NCBI GenBank assembly: GCA_050115915.1
Contig: JASFPP010000001.1
Coordinates: forward strand, 1-64,000
Direction: 5' to 3'
DNA length: 64,000 nucleotides
Source: WTAW01 sp050115915
Lineage (GTDB): Bacteria > Acidobacteriota > Aminicenantia > Aminicenantales > Aminicenantaceae
Of the stretch, positions 43,078 to 52,294 are shown one piece after another (position 1 is the first letter of the stretch; each line of letters starts with the position of its first letter). The translations under genes were made by a program, and so were the position numbers. The notes beneath the pieces were generated by a model, which worked only from the letters and a program-made list of their open reading frames with translations, was not told the DNA's origin and made no database searches.

Positions 43078-45216
43078 ATGCCGATACGAAAAATTCCGGC
43101 CCTGATGATCTTAATGCTCCTCTTTGTGTGGCCGGGATTTGTCTTCTCTTCCAAAGAGGAGATTGTCACTATCCCTCGGCTCACTAAAACGCCGAAGATC
43201 GATGGGGTATTGGATAATCCGATTTGGGATACTGAGGCCCTCAAGATCGTAAATTTCCATCAACTGTCCCCCAAGGAGATGGCTGATCCATCGGAAAAAA
43301 CCGTGGCTTATATCGGTTATGATGAAAAAAATCTATACATCGCCTTTAAATGCCACGATTCCGACTCTAAAAAGATTTGGGCTTCAGTGACCAGCCGCGA
43401 CGGATGTATCGAAGATGACTGGGTGATCCTGTTTCTCGACACGTTCAATGAAAAACGCCGAGCTTTCGGATTCATCCTGAATCCGTTCGGTATCCAAATG
43501 GACTGTATCCGTATCGAAGAGGGAGGCAGCGAAAACATGGACTTCAGCTGGGATGCGGTTTTTTCGAGCGAGGGGAGAATAGATGATGAAGGCTATGTCG
43601 TGGAAATGGCGATTCCCTTCAAAAGCATCCGTTTTCCTGACACTGAAGAGAAGGTTTGGGGGCTCACTCTCGGCCGCAACATCCCCCGCAAAGGGGAACT
43701 CCTCCTTTGGCCAGAATTCTCACGAAAGATCTCAGGATTGATCAGCCAGAGTGAGGAGATCAGGATCCAGGGGCATGTCGAAAAAGGGAAAAATTTCGAG
43801 ATTATGCCTGTCGTGACTTCTCTCAGGACGAAGGACTCGAAGATCGACCCCGAAGCCGGCTTGAACCTTAAGTGGGGTGTCAGCTCCGATCTTACTCTGG
43901 ATGTCACTGTCAATCCTGATTACAGTCACATAGAGGCCGACGCTCCAAGAATAGAGGCCAACCAGAGATTTGCTCTTTACTATCCGGAGAAGCGTCCTTT
44001 CTTCCTCGAAGGGATGGAGATCTTCCGGTTTCCCGAAGTCAATCTTGTCTATACGCGCCGCATCATCGACCCGGCAGTCGGGGGGAAGGCGACCGGAAAA
44101 GTCGGGCGATTCACCTATGGATTTCTGACGGCGTATGACCTCAATCCCACAGAAAGCCTCTGGGATGTCTCCGAGAGTGAGGAAGCGCGGGAGGAAAACG
44201 CCCTTTTCAACATCTTCAGGATGAAATCGGATATCGGACCGGGATCCTACCTGGGATTTTGCCTCACAGATAAAAAAATCAACGGCTCTTTCAATCGCGT
44301 GGCTGGAGTAGATGGACAGATTAAATGGAAAAACAACTTTTTTTTCTCCTTCCAGGCAGTAGGATCGAAGACGAAGTACGATGACCGGGAGACGGATGTC
44401 GTCCCCGCCCTAATGGCGGAAGCATCCTATTTTTCGAAGTACTGGGGGGCCGGTGTGTCCTGGCAGTCCATGCATCCCGACTTCGAAGCTTCTGCGGGAT
44501 TTGTCAATCGTGTGGATTACAGGCAAATCCTGGGTTATTCCTTTTTGAACTTCTATCCAGAGAAAAACTTTCTGAACCAGATCAGGTTGAGTATGAATGC
44601 CGGTCAGATGTACACGTATTTTGGGAACACTCTTTCCGACCAGTGGGTGACAGGAAACATTCATCTCCGCTTCACCGAGTTCAATCACATGAACATAACC
44701 TATAGAAATTCCATGGAAAGGTACGGAGGGATCGATTTCCACAAGAATAGCGTTACCCTCAACATCAATTTCAGTTGGGTCGGGTGGCTTCCGTTCGGGG
44801 CTTATTTCCGGACGGGAGATAGTATTTACTATGATGAAGACGATCCATACTTGGGATTCAGCAACACGTATTCGGTCTACTTGACATTTAAACCGAGCAG
44901 GAGGCTCCAGTACTCCATTGATTTTACGAAACAGACTTTTTGGGAGGAACGTGGTGGAGACCAGGTCTATGATATCAATGTCGTGCGCAACCGCTTGACC
45001 TACCAGATCTCAAGAACCCTCTCTCTGCGCGGCATCCTCGATTACGACCACTCCGACAGAGCTGTTTACGGAAGTTTTTTGGTGAGCTGGGTCTTGAAGC
45101 CGGGCACCGTATTCTTTTTTGGCGTGGACAACAACCTGCTGAAGAACGAGTTCGGCAACTATACCCAGGACGACTATAGCGTGTTTGTCAAGTTTTCCTA
45201 TTGGTGGAGAATTTAA
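43078..45216 (+). CDS. DUF5916 outer-membrane protein with CBM9-like N-terminus
   Basis: The signal peptide is about residues 1-25. Residues about 30-215 form a CBM9-like domain, with TPKIDGVLDNPIWD, YDEKNLYIAFKCHDSD and a DTFNEKRRAFGFILNP segment. Residues about 240-712 match the DUF5916 layout: DVTVNPDYSHIEADAPRI, the YPEKRPFFLEG motif near 305, and repeated aromatic amphipathic strands to the C-terminal FVKFSYWWRI, typical of a barrel. Related proteins sit in the outer membrane of Bacteroidota and Acidobacteria-type bacteria; their role is not established. It is a single gene; AAGGAG lies 11 bases before the ATG. Confidence 0.9.
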   Translation: MPIRKIPALMILMLLFVWPGFVFSSKEEIVTIPRLTKTPKIDGVLDNPIWDTEALKIVNFHQLSPKEMADPSEKTVAYIGYDEKNLYIAFKCHDSDSKKIWASVTSRDGCIEDDWVILFLDTFNEKRRAFGFILNPFGIQMDCIRIEEGGSENMDFSWDAVFSSEGRIDDEGYVVEMAIPFKSIRFPDTEEKVWGLTLGRNIPRKGELLLWPEFSRKISGLISQSEEIRIQGHVEKGKNFEIMPVVTSLRTKDSKIDPEAGLNLKWGVSSDLTLDVTVNPDYSHIEADAPRIEANQRFALYYPEKRPFFLEGMEIFRFPEVNLVYTRRIIDPAVGGKATGKVGRFTYGFLTAYDLNPTESLWDVSESEEAREENALFNIFRMKSDIGPGSYLGFCLTDKKINGSFNRVAGVDGQIKWKNNFFFSFQAVGSKTKYDDRETDVVPALMAEASYFSKYWGAGVSWQSMHPDFEASAGFVNRVDYRQILGYSFLNFYPEKNFLNQIRLSMNAGQMYTYFGNTLSDQWVTGNIHLRFTEFNHMNITYRNSMERYGGIDFHKNSVTLNINFSWVGWLPFGAYFRTGDSIYYDEDDPYLGFSNTYSVYLTFKPSRRLQYSIDFTKQTFWEERGGDQVYDINVVRNRLTYQISRTLSLRGILDYDHSDRAVYGSFLVSWVLKPGTVFFFGVDNNLLKNEFGNYTQDDYSVFVKFSYWWRI

Positions 45217-45257
45217 TCCCGCGCGAAGGCGACACCGGCTTCATACCGATTCTCTCG

Positions 45258-45521
45258 CTAATCAAGATCGACGAGCTCGCTCTCCCCGGAGCTGAAAATC
45301 TTCAGGATCGCTTTTTTGCTCTTCATTTCGATCGTGTATTCTTCGTGGATTTCACCTGTTTTTGGATCGAGGATCTTTTTTCTTTCGCATAGGCGATCGA
45401 TCGCTCGTTCTTCATCATTAATGAACACAGACCGAGGAGTCTCCTCCCCCTTATATCCCGAATAAAACTTAACTTTGACTTTGCGGTAATCGCTTTGCTT
45501 GGATTTATTATCCAACGACAT
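45258..45521 (-). CDS. Small soluble protein of unknown function
   Basis: An 87-residue charged protein that I do not recognise. It has a basic N-terminus and a KVKVKFYSGYKGEETPRSV strand region, then a CERKKILDPKTGEIHEEY segment, suggesting a small beta-rich domain. The start is well supported by AGGAG 4 bases before the ATG. It lies 76 bases downstream of the transglutaminase-like gene on the same strand and could be co-transcribed with it. It is convergent with the DUF5916 gene. Confidence 0.75.
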   Translation of the reverse strand: MSLDNKSKQSDYRKVKVKFYSGYKGEETPRSVFINDEERAIDRLCERKKILDPKTGEIHEEYTIEMKSKKAILKIFSSGESELVDLD

Positions 45522-45597
45522 TTATCTCCTGCGAATTCTGGCTTTTAAGCCATTCACATTGTGGGACCTTGATGGCCGCAACTTTTCCAATGGGAAA

Positions 45598-46197
45598 TTA
45601 TGCAGGATTGATGTTCCTCTTGAGCTGTTTAAGTCCCTCCTCACGGGCATGAAGGATTTGCTGGATATCCACTTCCTTCAGCTCCTTTTGCTTCAGAATG
45701 TGATCCTTTAGCGCTCTCCTGTATAAGAGGTATTCGTCTTTAGCGGAGATGTTCGGTTCCACCCGTTCCGTGTACAAAAAATCTTCGATCGGCCGGTTTT
45801 TGCCGTTGTTGTTGCCTTCGCTCAGATCAACCCTGTATTCGCCGTAGACTAAAAAGCAATGGATCATCGGCACATAGGGAAGTCTGTATTTTGTCAAAAT
45901 TTTATCTGTGCCGGTGACGATCTCTTCGGTCATGGCGTATATGCCGACGGTCTTTACGATCGGGAGGTCCAGTTCCTGCGCCAGTGTGGCGATCACAGCA
46001 TGTTTGGTCGTGCAGGTTCCCTTGTTTTCCTTGAAGAGGATCATCAGATCGTCTCTGTTTGTGTTATACCCGTACGGCAATTCATGGACATATCGACAGG
46101 CATCAGTGAAAAGACTGATCCCTAAACTCAAAAACTTGGCCGATATTATTCTGGCTTCCGAGAGGAGTCTATTTGGGAAAACCGTTAGTTTGTCCAC
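45598..46197 (-). CDS. Transglutaminase-like protein
   Basis: The pattern of a papain-like transglutaminase core is visible in a 199-residue protein: a Cys in KENKGTCTTKHAVIATLAQ (near residue 62), a His in PMIHCFLVYG (near 113), and an Asp in YRVDLSEG (near 122). No signal peptide is present, so it is cytoplasmic. The start is a GTG and no good Shine-Dalgarno is seen. It is divergent from mfd with only 56 bases between. It may be a protease or peptidase; the substrate is unknown. Confidence 0.7.
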   Translation of the reverse strand: MDKLTVFPNRLLSEARIISAKFLSLGISLFTDACRYVHELPYGYNTNRDDLMILFKENKGTCTTKHAVIATLAQELDLPIVKTVGIYAMTEEIVTGTDKILTKYRLPYVPMIHCFLVYGEYRVDLSEGNNNGKNRPIEDFLYTERVEPNISAKDEYLLYRRALKDHILKQKELKEVDIQQILHAREEGLKQLKRNINPA

Positions 46198-46241
46198 AGA
46201 ATTTTTCTAACATAGCAGAAAGCTTTTAGTCAACATTCAGG

Positions 46242-46247
46242 TATAAT
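46242..46247 (+). promoter_or_regulatory. TATAAT box 6 bases upstream of the mfd start
   Basis: A perfect -10 hexamer ends 6 bases before the ATG at 46254, with no good -35 box. If used, transcription would begin at or within the start codon, giving leaderless mfd mRNA. The AAGG between them is a poor Shine-Dalgarno because it would not be transcribed. Confidence 0.4.
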
Positions 46248-46253
46248 AAGGCC

Positions 46254-49200
46254 ATGAGCTTAAAATTTCTTGCGGAGACAGATGAGTTCAAGAAATTGAA
46301 GTCTGCTCTAGATCAGGGAGCGAAAGGGTTTCACGTTACAGGAATCGTGGATGCGGCAAAGGCCTATTTTCTTGCAACTTTGCTCTTGGATACAGATAAA
46401 AAGGTCGTATTTATCCGGCCTTCCAGTTTTTCCCTCACCAAGGTTCTGGAGCAATGCCAATTCTTTTTATCGCGCTTTTCTGAAGATCTTTCGATCAGTG
46501 TTCTTCCTCCTCTCTCGGAGAATCCATACGCGGAGGTTCCTCCTTCACTCGGATCAATCTCTTCGCGGATGCGGTTCTTCTACTCCTTGACATACACCGA
46601 ACCGCGGCTTATCGTGACCAATCTTCTGGGTCTTCTTAAGCCCTTCCCTCATCCCGAACACATAAAGGGTTTTTTCACCGAGGTCGGTGTGGGTCAGAGG
46701 ATAAATCGTGACACGCTGCTCGAGATCCTGACCGAATATGGATACACACAAGAGGACATCATCAATGCGCACGGAGAATATTCTTGGCGGGGTGGGATCG
46801 TGGATGTGTACTCACCCTGGGAAGCTTTTCCTTTCCGTATCGAATTCAGCGGCAATGAAGTTGTCTCTCTTCGAACGTTCGACCTGTCTTCGCAAAGGTC
46901 TAAAACAAAAATCGACAGACTCCTCTTCCCCTCACTCCGTGAGTTTGTTGGAAATTCTGTCTTCCTCGAAGAGTGGATCCGATTGGCTCAGCAAGAAGCG
47001 GACCAGCGTTTTTTAAAAGACCTTAAGTCGAAAGCAGAGAATCTCGAAAGAGGAGAAATCTTCCCATCCTTTTCTTTTTTGTCGCTGCTTCACAGTGAGC
47101 GTTTCTCCACATACCAGGCCTACCTCAAGGATTATCTTTTTATTATCGATAATCCTGAGGATGTCACCAAAGACCGGGAAGAGACCTATGCGGAACTCGA
47201 GGAACAGTTCCATGAGATATCTGCTCAAGGGAAGTATGCTCTTTCCCCCGCAAAGATTTATCCCCCGGCCTTGTGGGATCTAATAAGGGAGAACGCCATT
47301 AAACTGGATGAGCTGGCAACGCCGGATAACGGGCAGGCGTTTCGTTTTCCTTTTCAATCCACCACGCGGTTTGCCAATAAGATCCCGTTCTTCTTGAAGT
47401 ACATGAAAAAACTCCAAAAGGAAAGGGAAAGAAGTTATGTTTTTCTGGCCAATGAAGGTTTGCGTCAGAAATTCGCCGGCCTGCTCTCCCAGCACATGAT
47501 CCCCTTTGTGAAGGCCGAAGATCCTTTGGCCTCTCCTCGCGAAGGAGAAGTGAGCCTTTTTATCGGAGACCTCGAGCGAGGATTCCGTTATCCCGGAGAG
47601 AAGATCTCCTTCTTTTCTGAAAAGGATATTTTCACCGAGGAAAAAGTTCTAATCAGTCGTCCTCGGGTCAGAGCGTTTGTCTCCCACTTCCAGGATCTCA
47701 AAGCGGGGGATTTTGTGGTTCATACGGATTATGGGATCGGAATCTTTACCGGTTTGATCAAGCTCAGTGTCGATAAGAGGAAGAGAGAATTTATTGAAAT
47801 TCACTACAAGGATGAGGATAAACTGTTCGTTCCGGTCGAGGACCTTAACCTCGTCCAAAAATATGCCCAGTTGGGAACATCTGCCCCGAGCCTGAACAAG
47901 CTGGGGACGCCTCAGTGGGAAAGGATAAAAGCTCGAACAAAAAAGGCCATAGAAACCATGGCCAAAGAGCTCCTCGAGCTCTATGCCAGGCGGAAGGCGC
48001 TCGAGGGATTCAGCTATAGCCAGGGCGGGGAGTGGCTCTCTGATTTCGAGAAAACTTTCGAGTTTCAAGAAACCGAAGATCAACTCAGAGCGATCCAAGA
48101 GATCATGATGGACATGGAATCCGAATCTCCGATGGACCGCCTGCTCTGTGGGGATGTGGGATACGGCAAGACAGAAGTGGCCATAAGAGCGTCCTTCAAG
48201 GCCGTTATGGATGGGAAGCAGGTGGCTGTTCTCTGCCCGACAACAGTTTTGGCCAGCCAACACCACAAAACCTTCCAGACGAGAATGCTGCTCTTCCCCG
48301 TTCGGGTGGAGAGCCTCACAAGGCTCCAAAGTCCGACAAAGCAAAAAAAAGTCCTTGCGGACCTCGAAAAAGGATTGGCCGATATCGTCATCGGCACTCA
48401 CCGTCTCCTCTCCAAGGATGTGGCGTTCCGAGATCTCGGATTGTTGGTCGTCGACGAGGAGCAAAGGTTTGGTGTCAGCCACAAAGAGAGGATCAAAACT
48501 TTAAAAAGCAATATCGATGTATTGACCATGACTGCCACTCCGATCCCGCGGACCTTGAACCTCTCCCTCTCCGGGTTGAGGGACATCAGTTTGATCGAGA
48601 CGGCACCCAAAGACCGGCTGGCGATCCATACGGTTGTCACCACCTTTCGCTCGAGTCTTATCGTATCAGCCATTAGGAAAGAGTTGGGCAGGGGAGGACA
48701 GGTGTACTTCATCCACAATAAGATCGACGATATCGACACCATTGCCCGCACGATCGAAAAATGGGTGCCGCAAGCTAAAATTGTTACCATTCACGGACAA
48801 ATGCCAAGCACAAAGCTCGAGCGCCGGATGGTTGATTTTATCGAGCACAAGTATAATGTCCTCGTTTCAACAACGATCATAGAGAACGGGATCGATATCC
48901 CCCTCGTCAACACTCTCATCGTGAACCGGGCAGACCGATTTGGTCTGGCACAGCTCTACCAGCTGAGAGGAAGAGTAGGGAGGTCATCGCGGCAAGCCAT
49001 GGCCTACTTTCTGGTCCCTCCATTCACAGAGCTGACACCTGTGGCCAAAGAGAGGTTGAAGGCCCTGCAGGAATTTACAGAACTGGGTTCCGGCTTCCGC
49101 CTCGCAGCTAAAGATTTGGAGATCAGGGGGGCAGGAAATTTTCTGGGTTCTGAACAGCATGGGTACATGGAAGCCGTAGGGTTTAACTACTACATGAGTC

Positions 49201-49682
49201 TTCTCGAGAAGACTGTCAGAGAACTCAAGGGGGAGGAGCGGGATGAAATCAACAGTGAGATCAACATGAAGATAGACATGCGCATTCCCGAAAGCTACTT
49301 GCCCCAAATCAACCTCAGGCTCAACCTTTACAAGAGAATCTCTTCTGTGGAAAATCTGGAAGAGTTGAGCAGTATAAGGGAAGAGATCAAAGACCGGTAT
49401 GGTCCCCTCCCTTCTCCTGTCGGCAACCTTCTCCGTTATGGAATAATAAAGTTTCTGGCTCAGAGGATCAGAGTCCAGAGGATAGACCGTATCGGCCGGA
49501 AGATTGTTTTTAAGTTCCTCCCTTCCTCGAAGGCAGATGTTGCGGGGGTGACAAAACTGTTCGAGGCATACACCGGATCGATCACGCCCCAGGGGACAAT
49601 GAGTATTGAGCTCTCCTCGGATGGAGATGCCGCGCTATTGGATGAAACGATATCCATCTTGAAGGAGTTAAGCCAAGTGTAA
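46254..49682 (+). CDS. mfd: Transcription-repair coupling factor Mfd
   Basis: Mfd removes RNA polymerase stalled at DNA lesions and recruits UvrA. Domains in order: the UvrB-like N-terminal module (to about residue 330), the RNA polymerase interaction domain with GDFVVHTDYGIGIF at about 481, and the translocase with Walker A GDVGYGKTEVA near 632 and VVDEEQRFGV near 730. TATPIPRTLNLSL lies near 760, and the C-terminal regulatory domain (INLRLNLYKRISSVENLEEL) near 1020. Its 1142 residues are full length. It is followed after 9-25 bases by two exported folding factors, so these may form one operon. Confidence 0.97.
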   Translation: MSLKFLAETDEFKKLKSALDQGAKGFHVTGIVDAAKAYFLATLLLDTDKKVVFIRPSSFSLTKVLEQCQFFLSRFSEDLSISVLPPLSENPYAEVPPSLGSISSRMRFFYSLTYTEPRLIVTNLLGLLKPFPHPEHIKGFFTEVGVGQRINRDTLLEILTEYGYTQEDIINAHGEYSWRGGIVDVYSPWEAFPFRIEFSGNEVVSLRTFDLSSQRSKTKIDRLLFPSLREFVGNSVFLEEWIRLAQQEADQRFLKDLKSKAENLERGEIFPSFSFLSLLHSERFSTYQAYLKDYLFIIDNPEDVTKDREETYAELEEQFHEISAQGKYALSPAKIYPPALWDLIRENAIKLDELATPDNGQAFRFPFQSTTRFANKIPFFLKYMKKLQKERERSYVFLANEGLRQKFAGLLSQHMIPFVKAEDPLASPREGEVSLFIGDLERGFRYPGEKISFFSEKDIFTEEKVLISRPRVRAFVSHFQDLKAGDFVVHTDYGIGIFTGLIKLSVDKRKREFIEIHYKDEDKLFVPVEDLNLVQKYAQLGTSAPSLNKLGTPQWERIKARTKKAIETMAKELLELYARRKALEGFSYSQGGEWLSDFEKTFEFQETEDQLRAIQEIMMDMESESPMDRLLCGDVGYGKTEVAIRASFKAVMDGKQVAVLCPTTVLASQHHKTFQTRMLLFPVRVESLTRLQSPTKQKKVLADLEKGLADIVIGTHRLLSKDVAFRDLGLLVVDEEQRFGVSHKERIKTLKSNIDVLTMTATPIPRTLNLSLSGLRDISLIETAPKDRLAIHTVVTTFRSSLIVSAIRKELGRGGQVYFIHNKIDDIDTIARTIEKWVPQAKIVTIHGQMPSTKLERRMVDFIEHKYNVLVSTTIIENGIDIPLVNTLIVNRADRFGLAQLYQLRGRVGRSSRQAMAYFLVPPFTELTPVAKERLKALQEFTELGSGFRLAAKDLEIRGAGNFLGSEQHGYMEAVGFNYYMSLLEKTVRELKGEERDEINSEINMKIDMRIPESYLPQINLRLNLYKRISSVENLEELSSIREEIKDRYGPLPSPVGNLLRYGIIKFLAQRIRVQRIDRIGRKIVFKFLPSSKADVAGVTKLFEAYTGSITPQGTMSIELSSDGDAALLDETISILKELSQV

Positions 49683-49706
49683 TATAATGGATTGAAATTA
49701 AATCAG

Positions 49707-50702
49707 ATGGAGCGAATGCGTTTGAAACGTTATGTTTTCTGGATGTTCTGCCTTGGACTTTTGTTTGCCTCCAACTTTGGCTGCAAGCACCAGGCATCCG
49801 AGGAAGGAGTGCCGGTCAAAGGAACATACTCTCCTCGAGAAAAGAATAGCATCATACTTAAAGTTGCGGATTCTTTTTACTTCAATTCCGATTTTGAAAA
49901 ATATCTTCTGTCCATCGTAGGGCAGGAATACAAAGATCTCTCTGTAAGCGCACTCAGCCGCCTCTTCGATGATTTTGTCGATGAGAAGATCCTCCTTCGT
50001 GCGGCCAAGGATCAGGAAACGTCGCTCACTGTCGATGAACAAAAAGAATATCTGGCCAAACTGACGAGAGAATCCTGGTCGAACGGGCGGAAAAGCTTAT
50101 TGGATGAGCTCGAGTATGAAACCCTCCTGGAAAAACTTGTGATTGAGAAATACTTATCACAAAAAATCGAGAGGATTGATGTCACGGATCAAGAAGTTAA
50201 AGATTACTATGAACTTCACAAGCGGGAGTTTTTGCGCCCCGAGAGAGTGAGGGTCAGTCAGATCTTATTGAAGACAGAGGGAAAGGCCGTCGAGATCCTG
50301 GAGAAAATCAAGGACTCGAGCGGTGAGGCTTTCAGAGAGCTCGCCCGTAAGGAGTCGATCGGAGTGGAGGCATCGAAGGGAGGAGAGATGGGCCTTTTTG
50401 AAATGGGACAGCTCCCTTCCGAGATGGAAAAGGTTGTTTTCGCCTTAAAGGTCGGAGAGATCAGCCCTGTGGTTGAGTCGTCGTATGGGTACCATATATT
50501 CAGGCTGGATGAGAAATTGGAACCGGAGCTTGTCCCTGAGGATAGTGCTCTCCCTGAGATCAAGATCAAAATATTCAACGAGAGGATTCAGAAGTTTCTT
50601 CGAGATCACATGGTGAGCCTCAAGTCCCGATTGGATTGGAATTCCTATCCAAACAATCTTTCCTTCAGCTATCAAAGGATTGATCATGATGAGAGCGAAT
50701 AA
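49707..50702 (+). CDS. Exported peptidyl-prolyl isomerase, PpiC/parvulin type, probable lipoprotein
   Basis: A hydrophobic N-terminal segment ends in SNFGCKHQ, a possible lipobox, so the protein is probably anchored in a membrane facing the periplasm. The parvulin domain is at about residues 175-270: RVRVSQILLKTEG, FRELARKESIG, KGGEMGLFEMGQLP and VVESSYGYHIFRLDE. An N-terminal SurA-like helical chaperone region precedes it. It should help fold outer-membrane or secreted proteins. The start is uncertain (TTG 49692, ATG 49707 or ATG 49716); a TATAAT at 49683-49688 favours the later ones. Its end overlaps the next gene by 17 bases. Confidence 0.88.
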   Translation: MERMRLKRYVFWMFCLGLLFASNFGCKHQASEEGVPVKGTYSPREKNSIILKVADSFYFNSDFEKYLLSIVGQEYKDLSVSALSRLFDDFVDEKILLRAAKDQETSLTVDEQKEYLAKLTRESWSNGRKSLLDELEYETLLEKLVIEKYLSQKIERIDVTDQEVKDYYELHKREFLRPERVRVSQILLKTEGKAVEILEKIKDSSGEAFRELARKESIGVEASKGGEMGLFEMGQLPSEMEKVVFALKVGEISPVVESSYGYHIFRLDEKLEPELVPEDSALPEIKIKIFNERIQKFLRDHMVSLKSRLDWNSYPNNLSFSYQRIDHDESE

Positions 50703-51660
50703 GATTATCGGAATTTTCTTAGTTCTTGTGGCTGCCGTAGGGTTGTTCGGGCAGGATATAGTCGAGGCGATCGTAGCTGTTGTCAATGACGATATCATCA
50801 CTCTTTCTGAATACAAGCAAGAATATAACTCCCGGATGAGGATGTTGAGAGCGCAACTTCAGGGAGAAGAGTTGATTGAACAGCAGGAGATCATGAAAAA
50901 TAACCTCCTGGAATCTTTGATAACGGATAAACTCCTTCTCCAAGAAGCGAGAAAGCTCGGCCTTAATGTCACAGAGCAAATGAGGATGACACTCGATAAT
51001 ATCAAGAGAGAAAATAACCTGACATCTGATGAACAACTCAAAAGAGCCCTCGCCCAGCAGGGCATAGCTTATGAGGATTTTTTGAACCAGATGGAACAGA
51101 ATATGCTGAAACAGAACATCATTTTTAATAAGGTGGGGAGCAAAATTGTGATCGACGACTCAGAGATCGTGAGCTATTACAAGGTCCATCAGGAGGATTT
51201 TATCGAGCCTATCGAGTACACTCTCAAAATGATCTACATCGCCGGCGAGGGGAAAAGCTCTGAGGAGATTGAAAGCAAAAAGGGGGAGATCGACAACAGG
51301 CTCGACACGAATGGGGATTTCGGTCAGGTGGCGGGGGAGTTTTCCGAAGGCCCGGAAAAAGATGCACAGGGAGACCTGGGAAGCTACAAAGAGGGAGAAT
51401 TACAGAAGGAGCTGGAACAAGCCGTAGAAAATCTGGAGGTGGATGCTGTAACGTCCTGGTTGAACATGCAGGGAGGATGGGTCAGGTTAAAACTTGTGGG
51501 GAAAAAAGACAGGCGCCTGAAAGAGTTTCAAGATGTCCGCAAAGAAATCGAAGGGATAATCTTCGAAGAAAGGCAGCAGGAAGAGTTGGATAAATATCTG
51601 CGTGATATCCGGTCTAAGAGTTATATTAAGGTTCTGATAGGCGACCCTTCCATCGATTGA
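50686..51660 (+). CDS. SurA-like periplasmic chaperone
   Basis: The signal peptide is about residues 1-21 (LFGQ end). The mature N-terminus EAIVAVVNDDIITLSEYKQE is a SurA N-terminal domain signature. A parvulin-like domain lies at about 175-275 (EPIEYTLKMIYIAGEGKSSEE, EFSEGPEKDAQGDLGSYKEG), with weaker conservation than in the neighbour, so isomerase activity is doubtful. The ATG at 50686, with AAAGG 8 bases upstream, is preferred over a TTG at 50680. The pair with the preceding PPIase suggests shared work on outer-membrane protein transport. Confidence 0.87.
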   Translation: MMRANKIIGIFLVLVAAVGLFGQDIVEAIVAVVNDDIITLSEYKQEYNSRMRMLRAQLQGEELIEQQEIMKNNLLESLITDKLLLQEARKLGLNVTEQMRMTLDNIKRENNLTSDEQLKRALAQQGIAYEDFLNQMEQNMLKQNIIFNKVGSKIVIDDSEIVSYYKVHQEDFIEPIEYTLKMIYIAGEGKSSEEIESKKGEIDNRLDTNGDFGQVAGEFSEGPEKDAQGDLGSYKEGELQKELEQAVENLEVDAVTSWLNMQGGWVRLKLVGKKDRRLKEFQDVRKEIEGIIFEERQQEELDKYLRDIRSKSYIKVLIGDPSID

Positions 51661-51683
51661 TGTGAATTATTCATCTCATTATT

Positions 51684-52235
51684 CTAGGGGAGACAGACAG
51701 CGGCGGCGACAGCTGTTGTCCACAGTCCTTTTTTTCCTGTGGCGATCTGGGTGATGCTTTGAGTTCTGACGGAATGAGTGCTTGAGATATCGTAGCGATT
51801 TTTTTTCTCGTTCCAGATCTCCTTGGTGTCGAAAGACTCCCCCAGTGTTGTGGCCAACATGTATGCGGCTAAATCTGCGGCATATTCCCCTGCCTCCTCC
51901 TCGCCCATACCAAAGGCATGATGTTCGGCGAGATAGCCATGGTGGTTGGGATCGCTGGGCTGGGCCAGCCCGATCGAGGCAGAGATCAGCCTGTGTGCCT
52001 CTTCGGTGGCGGTATCGCTCATCACCAGGAAGAGGATTTGTCCGGGTTGGAGAAGTTTTAGGCCCTCCTCTCTAGAAATGAGGGAACAATTAGGGGGAAA
52101 AATACTGGTGATCTTGACGAGATTGTATGGAGCAATCCCCGCCTCTCTTAGAGCGATCTCAAAACTGGCCAACTTCTCCCTGTGTTGCCCCATTCCTTTT
52201 GTCAGGAAAATCTTCGTCGGTAAAATCGTATTCAT
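51684..52235 (-). CDS. pdaD: Pyruvoyl-dependent arginine decarboxylase
   Basis: The enzyme converts arginine to agmatine, feeding polyamine synthesis or acid resistance. It is made as a proenzyme that cleaves itself at a serine to form the pyruvoyl group. The cleavage site is Ser44 in VKITSIFPPNC, and the rest matches the family: GQILFLVMSDTATEE, HHGYLAEHHAFG and EEEAGEYAADLAAYML. Its 183 residues are the usual length. AGGAA precedes the ATG. No agmatinase or agmatine deiminase gene is adjacent. Confidence 0.94.
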   Translation of the reverse strand: MNTILPTKIFLTKGMGQHREKLASFEIALREAGIAPYNLVKITSIFPPNCSLISREEGLKLLQPGQILFLVMSDTATEEAHRLISASIGLAQPSDPNHHGYLAEHHAFGMGEEEAGEYAADLAAYMLATTLGESFDTKEIWNEKKNRYDISSTHSVRTQSITQIATGKKGLWTTAVAAAVCLP

Positions 52236-52294
52236 GTTCGATTCCTGTCTGAAAAATTGAATAAATCTCGGATGATTGTGGTCAAAGTGGGGTT

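Noticed and set aside
47649..48482. 277-codon minus-strand frame opposite mfd
   Set aside because: It is antisense to the conserved Mfd translocase; no domain or RBS.
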